5,601 nucleotides of DNA, taken from Prosthecobacter sp. Lineage in GTDB: Bacteria > Verrucomicrobiota > Verrucomicrobiia > Verrucomicrobiales > Verrucomicrobiaceae. The stretch lies in assembly GCA_025869455.1 (NCBI GenBank), contig JAOZVT010000767.1:1-5601 (forward strand), read 5' to 3'. Below are positions 1 through 5,601 of the stretch, in pieces. The notes under the pieces are model-generated. The model made no database searches. It saw nothing but the letters and a program-made list of their open reading frames with translations, and was not told the origin of the DNA. Numbering within the stretch: the stretch's first letter is position 1; every line of letters starts with the position of its first letter. Position numbers and translations under genes: made by a program.

Positions 1-504
1 CATGATCGTGAGGGCAGGGTGATCACCACGGAGTTTCCAGACTTCTATTTGGTGACGGTTTATACGCCGAACAGTCAGGCAGCGCTGGCTCGTCTTTCGT
101 ATCGTCTTGAATGGGACCACGCGTTTCGTGCCTATCTGAAGAAGCTGGAGGAAAAGAAACCCGTCCTAGCGTGTGGGGATCTCAATTGTGCTCACCAGGA
201 AATCGATTTGGCGAATCCGAAGTCCAATCGCATGAATCCCGGTTTTAGTGATGCTGAACGGGCGAGTTTGACAGAGCATCTTCAGGCTGGGTTTCTGGAT
301 GTCTTTCGTGAATTCGATCAGTCACCAGGGCGCTACACCTGGTGGACCCAGCGCACGCCTGATGCTCGTGCAAAGAATATCGGATGGCGTCTCGATTACT
401 GGCTGGCTTCTGCGGGCTTGCGTCCTGCTATCACTTCCTGCACCATTCGTGATGATATCCACGGGAGTGACCACTGCCCTGTGGAGATGGTCATCCAACC
501 CTGA
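1..504 (+). CDS. xth: Exodeoxyribonuclease III / AP endonuclease (ExoA/APE1-like), C-terminal part
   Basis: This is the C-terminal 167 residues of an exonuclease III-family enzyme. The frame is open to the left edge, so roughly the first 90 residues, including the catalytic Glu, are outside. The family cleaves DNA 5' to abasic sites and removes 3' blocking groups in cytoplasmic base excision repair. The visible metal-binding and catalytic motifs are all present: VTVYTPN with the Tyr at 61-63 (APE1 Tyr171), GDLN with Asp at 178-180 and Asn at 184-186, GWRLDYW with Asp at 394-396, and GSDHCP with His at 472-474. The stretch around HQEIDLANPKSN and RLSYRLEWDHAFR is closer to human APE1 and Bacillus ExoA than to E. 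coli Xth. The first in-window GTG (19) is an internal codon, not the start. The stop TGA is at 502-504. The family call is secure; the subfamily symbol is less so. Confidence 0.95.
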   Translation, partial: HDREGRVITTEFPDFYLVTVYTPNSQAALARLSYRLEWDHAFRAYLKKLEEKKPVLACGDLNCAHQEIDLANPKSNRMNPGFSDAERASLTEHLQAGFLDVFREFDQSPGRYTWWTQRTPDARAKNIGWRLDYWLASAGLRPAITSCTIRDDIHGSDHCPVEMVIQP

Positions 505-513
505 TTTACCACC

Positions 514-897
514 ATGAAATTTCTCTTATTGATTGCCTGCCTTTTAGGCTCTGCCATTCACGCTGCGGATGCACCGAAACCCGCTGAAGCCACTTACAAG
601 GAACTGAAGTGGGTGGATGATGTGTACTTTTTGAATGATAAACCATTCACGGGGATCGCGCGGGATCAGCATAAGGACGGCAAGCCAAAGGGTGAATATC
701 CTTTCCTGGAAGGAAAGCTGCATGGTGTGGTCCGCGAATGGTGGGAGAACGGACAGCTTTCCACCGAGACGCATTTTGAAAATGGCCAGAGACACGGTCT
801 GAACCGTTACTGGTCAAAGTCCGGTGAACTCATGAAAGAGCAGGTCTATGATCATGACAAATCCATGAGTGAGAAACACTACGATGTGAAGGAGTGA
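514..897 (+). CDS. Small exported MORN_2-repeat (YwqK-like) protein
   Basis: This gene encodes a 127-residue protein with an N-terminal signal peptide: MK followed by the hydrophobic FLLLIACLLGSAI, with probable signal peptidase I cleavage near HA-ADA (residues 16-18). The mature part carries two clear MORN_2-type repeats, about 66-87 (EGKLHGVVREWWENGQLSTETHF) and 89-111 (ENGQRHGLNRYWSKSGELMKEQVY without the first residue), with a weaker copy at 43-64. Such repeats form beta hairpins. Databases often label these proteins 'YwqK family antitoxin', but no toxin gene adjoins this one and the protein is exported, so that role is not supported here. The exact function is unknown. The ATG lies 9 bases after the nuclease stop, which suggests an operon or translational coupling. 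No Shine-Dalgarno sequence is visible in ATTTACCACC just upstream. Cys9 gives a lipobox-like LIAC, but it lies too close to the N-terminus for a typical lipoprotein signal. Confidence 0.85.
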   Translation: MKFLLLIACLLGSAIHAADAPKPAEATYKELKWVDDVYFLNDKPFTGIARDQHKDGKPKGEYPFLEGKLHGVVREWWENGQLSTETHFENGQRHGLNRYWSKSGELMKEQVYDHDKSMSEKHYDVKE

Positions 898-899
898 TT

Positions 900-2153
900 T
901 TACTCGGACTCCAGGCGGCCGCGTTTGTGGCGGAAGCCCTGGATCATGCCCTGACCGAGATCAATGTTGTACATCTTCTGAAGGTCTTTCAGCTCTAACA
1001 GCACCCAGGGGACGAGTGGATTGGCTCCATTCTTGGTGTAAACGAGGTCGTCTGCGATGTAGATGCAGGAGTGGTAGGCATTGCCCAGCGGATTGATGAA
1101 CATGAGTACATCTCCAAAACGGTAGGGCGGCTCGATCTGCTGGAAGTTTTCCAAAACGGCACTGGAGGCGAGATGGGAGTCCAGGTAATAATCTTGGGCC
1201 GTGAAGTTGAAGAAATTTAGGGTGGACCAATGGCAGTCTGGAAAACGGATGTGCGTGGTGAAATCATCTCCAGGGAAGGTGTAGAGAAGCTTGCGGGGCA
1301 AGGCGGGAAGCACATGCAAAATATCTAAATGACCAATGCCTGGAATGCTGGAGGTGGCCTGAAACAAGGGCTCTAGCTCCTTGCGACGGAGGTTGAGTCC
1401 AGTGGACCAGTAGTCCAGCATTTCTTGGACGTTGCTATCGGGATTGACTTCCAAGCGAGCGATCAATGTGCGGGTGCGGGTGAGCTTCTTTTTGATAAAG
1501 TGCGCCTCGGCATCGCTCTGTGCCATGCCTAACAAATAGGGGATGTCGCTGAAAGCTAGGGTCTCACCACGATGAAAGGCAAGACGGCGAATAGCAGAGA
1601 CCAACTCGGGACGGAGTTCCGAATTCTTCGCCCACGCATCGACATCACCTCCAAAAAAGAAAATCGGATACTCGTAAAATTCGTTATTCAAGTAACTAGC
1701 TAGCTTTTCATACAGTCTCTGCCGATCACGTTCATTCAGTGATTCGATCAGTGCTGCTGCGGGGAAGAGATTGGCCTTTCCATTTCTGTGGATGACTTCG
1801 CGTGGGTTGAACAGTGCGCTAACCAATTCATTGGAAAGCTCTGTTTCTGAAACAAGATTTTGAAAATTGGACAATTCTGATTCAGGAATGCGCCAGCGAG
1901 TTTGTGTGTCTGGTGTGGGTGTACGGGAAACAATTTCCTCAGGCGCTTCGAGGTAAAAATAATAACATTGAATTCTGCCCCACGGACCTACTTTGGTGAT
2001 GAAGGGACTGTCAGGTGTGGTTGTTGGTTGTTCCTGAGCGGCTAGCGGCCCAACAAATAATGATGAAATGCATACCACTGCCACAGCGGCGGCATTGGCC
2101 ATCTGCTTAGTGGGTGAAAATGAGAAAAACATAGGATTGAGTCGGGGGAACAA
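900..2153 (-). CDS. Exported protein of unknown function with a possible NlpC/P60-like Cys/His pair
   Basis: This gene encodes a 417-residue protein that I cannot assign to a named family. The predicted start is TTG (complement of 2151-2153), because AAGGAG lies 9 bases before it; the first ATG is seven codons further in without such a site. The N-terminus has basic residues (Arg4, Lys16), a hydrophobic run at about 20-38 and an AAQ-EQ cleavage region near 38-41, so it is probably exported. The middle (about 90-290) looks largely helical and charged. The C-terminal third contains FPDCHWSTLNFFN (Cys307, His308), FGDVLMF (346-352) and YHSCIYIADDLVYTKNG (His361). This order, a Cys in a helix-like segment, a GDVL strand, then a His strand followed by IYIADD, resembles NlpC/P60 or CHAP-like papain-fold peptidases and amidases. 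That resemblance is inference. The gene converges on the MORN gene with two bases between stops and diverges from the giant surface-protein gene. Confidence 0.85.
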   Translation of the reverse strand: MFPRLNPMFFSFSPTKQMANAAAVAVVCISSLFVGPLAAQEQPTTTPDSPFITKVGPWGRIQCYYFYLEAPEEIVSRTPTPDTQTRWRIPESELSNFQNLVSETELSNELVSALFNPREVIHRNGKANLFPAAALIESLNERDRQRLYEKLASYLNNEFYEYPIFFFGGDVDAWAKNSELRPELVSAIRRLAFHRGETLAFSDIPYLLGMAQSDAEAHFIKKKLTRTRTLIARLEVNPDSNVQEMLDYWSTGLNLRRKELEPLFQATSSIPGIGHLDILHVLPALPRKLLYTFPGDDFTTHIRFPDCHWSTLNFFNFTAQDYYLDSHLASSAVLENFQQIEPPYRFGDVLMFINPLGNAYHSCIYIADDLVYTKNGANPLVPWVLLELKDLQKMYNIDLGQGMIQGFRHKRGRLESE

Positions 2154-2397
2154 TATTCAAATCTCCTTTGAGGGGTTCCTGCAAGCTTTGACTGATAAAG
2201 ATTTAGCCTATCGAATAAGGCGAAACCTTTCTCAATAGGACAGGCAAACCTTATGGCCTAACAAGCCATCGTCTAATAGCCGAATGTCAGCAAATCGGAT
2301 GAAAATTTGAACTGAAATTAAATCAGTAAGTAGTCCCCAACTGCACTGAGCGCCCATCCTCATGGTGGACGTGACAACTTGAAATCCCATCCTTAGT
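2154..2397. other. Divergent intergenic region
   Basis: These 244 bases separate the start of the minus-strand exported protein from that of the plus-strand giant surface protein, so both promoters probably lie here. I see no convincing coding frame and no tRNA or other RNA gene. A weak plus-strand promoter candidate is TTGACT at 2188-2193 with TCGAAT at 2211-2216 (17-base spacer, poor -10). On the minus strand TTGAGA (complement of 2229-2234) lies 17 bases before GATAGG, also weak. A small hairpin is possible at 2253-2269 (ATGGC, 7-base loop, GCCAT). The 8-base word CCCATCCT occurs at 2353-2360 and again at 2386-2393, just before the start codon. None of these is strong enough to call as a functional site. 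Confidence 0.5.
2163..2168 (-). promoter_or_regulatory. Ribosome binding site that decides the TTG start of the minus-strand gene
   Basis: On the minus strand this reads AAGGAG, a strong Shine-Dalgarno match, followed by 9 bases (ATTTGAATA) and then TTG at 2153-2151. The next in-frame candidate, ATG at 2132-2130, is preceded by CGACTCAATCCT, which has no such match. This favours the TTG start and a signal peptide with a longer n-region. Confidence 0.65.
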
Positions 2398-5300
2398 ATG
2401 ACAATCTCACGATCAACCTCTCGTTCAAATCGCTGTAAAGCATTGGCTTTCAGTGTATTAGGAAGTTTGTCTCTTCCTCTGTTGGCCTTGGATCCAGGGA
2501 CGGTTGCTGATGGCTCATGGAATATTACTGGGGGCAACGGAAATTGGAGTTTGGGAACAAACTGGACGGGAACTATACCGAATGGAATAGATCAAGTTGC
2601 TGATATTCGTAGCAACATTACAAGCAATCGCACCATCACGATTGATAGCGGTATCCCTAGTTCCAATGTGATTTTAGGGGGGATGAGGATTGGTGATGTA
2701 AGTGGTGGCAGCAGTTTCACCATCAGTGGTGGGACGTTGACTTTTCAGGCCAGTTCAGGAAATGCATTCCTCACAAAACAAGGCAAAGGTGGCAATGACA
2801 CCATTGGTTCAAATATCCAGTTGAACAGTACGTTAGACGTCGAGGTTCAGGATACGAATGGGAATAGCCAGGGTATTATTTTTTCGGGAAAGGTTTCTGG
2901 GGGAACGACTGGCGTGCCGACCATTAATTTGAGTGTGGTGAATCCTGATGACGTCGTTCGCTGGTTGTTAATCAATAAAAATACCAATGATTTTGCAGGT
3001 CAGATCGTGGTCAATTCAGGTCTGCTGAGATTGGAAGGAGGAGCCCGTAATACGACTTCAAATACCTTTGGTTCCAATGCAGCAGGTTTGCGCGGGGTTG
3101 GAAATGAAACGATCGTATTAAACGGTGGTCGTGTGGATTTGCGTGACAGTGAATTTGATGTGCAGGCCGATGATACGGAGATTTTCTCCATTGCTGGGGC
3201 AGGGCCGAATAACCTTGGAGCTCTGGTAAACACTGCGAGTACAGCTACCCTTTCACATTTGATTTTGACCGAGGATGCAACGGTCGGTGGCTATAGTAAC
3301 ATTGAGCTTGTGCCGCATTTAAATGCGGCAGGCACAGCGCAAATTGCTCCTATTCTGGATTTGGGAGGCAATGATTTTACCAAAATCGGAAGCGCTGTAT
3401 TTGTGATTGAAAATGCAGATATCCAAAACTCGGCGGGCTCTGCCTGGAACATTCATGAGGGAACTTTGTATTTCCGTAATCGTGGTGGTTTGACGGGGGG
3501 CGGGCTGATTGGTGGCACGACTTCGGGTAACGTGGTGGACAACATGACCTTCAATGTGGCTTACTACCCGGGTACTTTTGATGGGGTGGATTTGACCAAT
3601 GGCAGCCGTACATCGGATCCGTTCAATCCAAACCGCGCTTTAAGCGATACTTCGGGGAATACAGTGGTTTCATCTCGCTTAACCTTCCGCACGGATTGGG
3701 GGACAGGCAATACACATCCAGCCAATACCAAGGTGACGGAGGTTTATGAGAACGTCACGATCAACCTAAATTATGGCGCGCTGGTTCGCGAAGGCCATAC
3801 TGAGACGGGTCGGTTCTTTGATCAAATATTCACGTCGAGTTCGAAGGTTAATCTGGTGGGTGGAGCGATGGGTGAAAACATATTTTCAATGGTAGGTGGT
3901 TCGGGGAACTACAATAGTACTTTTGATGCGTATGATCACCCAGGGGTGACTGAAATTCAGGGCGAAATTGACAATACAACGGGCGGCAATGCAGGCGAAG
4001 GCTTCACGAAACGTGGTAACCGCGAGCTGCGCCTAACTGGAAACAACGCAAATTTTAATGGCGATGTTCTGGTGAAACAAAACACTGGGCGTTTTCTGCC
4101 TCCTCAGTATAGCTCCGGGTCGGTTACGGGGGCCGCTGAATCTCAATATTTTAGCATGTCTCTGGCGGGGGCAGCTGGGAGTCTGAATCAGGCCAATTCC
4201 ATCACGCTGACACGCTGGGGCTCCCTGGCATTGCTGAACAATTCCACTAACTCTGTGTATGCGAGTGCGAATAACAATGATCGTCTGAATGACTCAGGAG
4301 TTCTGAGTATGAGAAATGGAATCCTCCTTCTAGAAACGGATTCAATTGATGCAAATACGGAGAATTTTGGCAATGTCGTTGCCGATCTTGGAACCAATTA
4401 TCTGTATCTGGACACGCGGGCGGGTGGGCAGTTTGATGGTAGTTTCGCCTCGCTGGATTTTAACAATGGCGGAGTCCTCAAGATGTATGATCTGAACGGT
4501 AGCCACACCTGGGGCACAGGGCCGACGGATGATCGGCTGAAGCTCAATGATGCTACGGGATTGACGTTGATCGGGACTGACACACCCGGAAATAGCACTC
4601 AGCAGGTGATTCCAGGTTTGTTTGGTGGAACCTTGCCATCGTCTTTCGCGGCCACCAGCGGCTCAGCGACCAATCGCACGGATTACACGGTTGAAAACGC
4701 TTACGCCTACGGTGGATCAGGCATTGGGCTGATGACCTTGGACAATGGTTATCTGCGCCCACTGACTGCCTCTGAATACAGTGCAGGGGGAACTGCCGTT
4801 TCAGGGACCAATTGGTTGGTGGACAGTTATATTGCGGCAGGCAATGCCTCTGACCGCAATAACTATGCAGACCGGAATGTGACGAGTGACACCACGGTGA
4901 ATTCATTGACCATCGGTTTCAATGAAACCACTTCTGGTCAAGGTGTTCCAACGGGAGCGAAAGATTATGTGATCATTGAACCTGGGAAGACTCTGACAAT
5001 CAATTCAGGGATCATCAATTTTGCTTCCTTTATTGAATCTACCAATGCCAATGCAGAAGCTGTGATCCGTGGGGGGACGATTGATGTGAATGGCCAGACG
5101 GCGATCATTAACTCGGCACTGTCTAGAAACGATCTTGACGCTAATAGTGGTTCTTGGACCACCTTTATGCCGGGTAACAATGCTTTCATCCGCAGCAATA
5201 TTGTTAATGCGACGGACTTTGTGAAAACGGGTCGCAATAATCTGTATCTCGAAACTTGGAACGACATTTCAGGGAACATTTACATTGGTGAAACTGGGGG

Positions 5301-5601
5301 GCTTTATGTCAGACATCCAGGCGCGTTAGGAGAAGGTGCTGCCGGTCGAGAAGTGGTGATCGGTGGAGCTGGGAACCTTTACCTAGAATATGGCACCAAT
5401 ATCAAAGGGATAGATATTCGGGCGACAAACTCTTTCGACACGTCGCGCTCCATCTTGCGAGGCATCGGAACAACCCACAGTACTTGGGGCGGTGATGTCA
5501 TTTTGGATACGGCAGATCAAGCCGGTTCGGGTGAATTTCAGACTCACTACCTCACTGCAAGTAACAATGGTACATTAACCCTGTATGGTAACCTCTATAC
5601 G
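2398..5601 (+). CDS. Giant autotransporter-type (PATR repeat) surface protein, N-terminal part
   Basis: An uninterrupted frame of 1068 codons runs from ATG 2398 through the right edge, so the C-terminus is missing. An in-frame TGA at 2380-2382 makes this the first possible ATG; no Shine-Dalgarno sequence is visible. Residues 1-30 form a signal peptide (Arg5, Arg9, Arg12, Lys14, a hydrophobic run ending PLLA). Residues 40-83 (GSW..GNW..TNW..ADIR..TITID) match the N-terminal region of verrucomicrobial autotransporter-associated repeat proteins. PATR-like units occur near 190-213, 534-567 and 939-979. Related segments include GALVNTASTATLSHLILTED (274-293), NNNDRLNDSGVLSMRNGILLLE (625-646) and a linker ending YLRPLTASEY (785-794), after which a new module seems to begin. 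The protein is rich in Gly, Asn, Thr and Ser and has no Cys after the signal peptide. It is probably a surface-exposed or secreted beta-helix. Whether it ends in a beta-barrel or another anchor, and what it binds, cannot be seen here. Confidence 0.9.
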   Translation, partial: MTISRSTSRSNRCKALAFSVLGSLSLPLLALDPGTVADGSWNITGGNGNWSLGTNWTGTIPNGIDQVADIRSNITSNRTITIDSGIPSSNVILGGMRIGDVSGGSSFTISGGTLTFQASSGNAFLTKQGKGGNDTIGSNIQLNSTLDVEVQDTNGNSQGIIFSGKVSGGTTGVPTINLSVVNPDDVVRWLLINKNTNDFAGQIVVNSGLLRLEGGARNTTSNTFGSNAAGLRGVGNETIVLNGGRVDLRDSEFDVQADDTEIFSIAGAGPNNLGALVNTASTATLSHLILTEDATVGGYSNIELVPHLNAAGTAQIAPILDLGGNDFTKIGSAVFVIENADIQNSAGSAWNIHEGTLYFRNRGGLTGGGLIGGTTSGNVVDNMTFNVAYYPGTFDGVDLTNGSRTSDPFNPNRALSDTSGNTVVSSRLTFRTDWGTGNTHPANTKVTEVYENVTINLNYGALVREGHTETGRFFDQIFTSSSKVNLVGGAMGENIFSMVGGSGNYNSTFDAYDHPGVTEIQGEIDNTTGGNAGEGFTKRGNRELRLTGNNANFNGDVLVKQNTGRFLPPQYSSGSVTGAAESQYFSMSLAGAAGSLNQANSITLTRWGSLALLNNSTNSVYASANNNDRLNDSGVLSMRNGILLLETDSIDANTENFGNVVADLGTNYLYLDTRAGGQFDGSFASLDFNNGGVLKMYDLNGSHTWGTGPTDDRLKLNDATGLTLIGTDTPGNSTQQVIPGLFGGTLPSSFAATSGSATNRTDYTVENAYAYGGSGIGLMTLDNGYLRPLTASEYSAGGTAVSGTNWLVDSYIAAGNASDRNNYADRNVTSDTTVNSLTIGFNETTSGQGVPTGAKDYVIIEPGKTLTINSGIINFASFIESTNANAEAVIRGGTIDVNGQTAIINSALSRNDLDANSGSWTTFMPGNNAFIRSNIVNATDFVKTGRNNLYLETWNDISGNIYIGETGGLYVRHPGALGEGAAGREVVIGGAGNLYLEYGTNIKGIDIRATNSFDTSRSILRGIGTTHSTWGGDVILDTADQAGSGEFQTHYLTASNNGTLTLYGNLYT
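2965..3036 (+). repeat. PATR-like repeat unit 1 in the giant surface protein
   Basis: Residues 190-213 (LLINKNTNDFAGQIVVNSGL followed by LRLE) follow the PATR pattern of a short strand, N-x-F-x-G, a strand, N-x-G and a closing leucine strand. Such units form one or two rungs of a passenger beta-helix. The leading K-G-G-L segment is degenerate, so an automated model might score it low. Confidence 0.6.
3311..3330. repeat. Perfect 20-bp palindrome inside coding sequence
   Basis: The arms are TGCCGCATTT and AAATGCGGCA, exact reverse complements with no spacer. They fall inside the giant surface protein gene and encode part of LVPHLNAAGT (residues 304-313). The flanking bases (G on both sides) end the symmetry. 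A cruciform, a protein-binding dyad, or chance are all possible. Confidence 0.9.
3997..4098 (+). repeat. PATR-like repeat unit 2 in the giant surface protein
   Basis: Residues 534-567 contain GFTKRGNRELRLTGNNANF, then NGDVLVKQNTGRFL. This is a good match to the canonical autotransporter-associated repeat G-L-x-K-x-G-x-G-x-L-x-L-x-G-x-N-x-x-x-G-x-x-x-V. It is one of the two clearest units in the window. Confidence 0.8.
5212..5334 (+). repeat. PATR-like repeat unit 3 in the giant surface protein
   Basis: Residues 939-979 contain DFVKTGRNNLYLETWNDISG, then NIYIGETGGLYVRHPGALGE. The F-V-K-T-G-x-x-x-L-x-L start, the S-G-x-I-x-I strand, the G-G-L-x-V strand and the closing A-L-G are typical of the family. 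It lies in the apparent second module of the protein. Confidence 0.8.

Noticed and set aside
299..517. Plus-strand 72-codon frame overlapping the nuclease 3' end
   Set aside because: It lies out of frame inside the conserved nuclease region carrying the GWRLDYW and GSDHCP motifs; no independent support.
514..897. Toxin-antitoxin system based on the YwqK-like repeats
   Set aside because: The neighbours are a repair nuclease and a converging exported protein; there is no toxin candidate, and the protein itself carries a signal peptide.
961..1933. Short minus-strand frames (89 and 61 codons) inside the 417-residue gene
   Set aside because: They are alternative-frame readings on the same strand as a longer frame with a signal peptide and coherent motifs.
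2232..2537. Minus-strand frame of 101 codons across the intergenic region
   Set aside because: It overlaps the signal peptide and N-terminal domain of the surface protein in antisense, has no ribosome binding site that I can see, and its product has no recognisable features.
3000..5279. Several minus-strand frames of 66-117 codons
   Set aside because: All lie antisense to the continuous 1068-codon surface-protein frame, whose repeat motifs are clearly on the plus strand; they are shadows.
1..5601. CRISPR array, insertion sequence, tRNA or rRNA
   Set aside because: No regularly spaced direct repeats, transposase motifs, terminal inverted repeats or RNA gene sequences were recognised on either strand.

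Overview
The window looks like a stretch of a Verrucomicrobiota chromosome. The main reason is the large protein at the right. Its N-terminal region (GxW...GNW...TNW, then a strand ending in TxTID) and its PATR-like beta-strand repeats match the very long autotransporter-type surface proteins that are abundant in that phylum. The short MORN-type secreted protein, the secreted hypothetical with a DCHW...H arrangement, and the weak or absent Shine-Dalgarno sequences on two of the genes also fit. The placement is inference from protein style and was not tested by a database search.

Layout, left to right. Positions 1-504 (+) carry the C-terminal two thirds of an ExoIII/APE1-type DNA repair nuclease whose start lies outside the window. 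Nine bases later, 514-897 (+) encodes a small exported protein with MORN_2 (YwqK-like) repeats, probably co-transcribed with the nuclease gene. A gene on the opposite strand, 900-2153 (-), converges on it with only two bases between the stop codons. It encodes a 417-residue exported protein of unknown function with a possible NlpC/P60-like Cys/His pair, and most likely starts at a TTG codon behind a good ribosome binding site. A 244-base divergent intergenic region (2154-2397) holds both upstream regions. From 2398 to the right edge a single uninterrupted + strand frame of 1068 codons encodes the N-terminal part of a giant, repeat-rich, cysteine-free surface protein of the autotransporter (type V) or related kind. 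Its C-terminus lies beyond the window.

How the parts relate: the nuclease (DNA base excision repair) has no evident functional tie to the exported proteins. The other three products are all predicted to leave the cytoplasm. Nothing in the window demonstrates a dedicated new system. The most notable structures are the apparent start of a second large module inside the giant protein, a perfect 20-bp palindrome inside its coding sequence, and the candidate catalytic Cys/His pair in the minus-strand protein.
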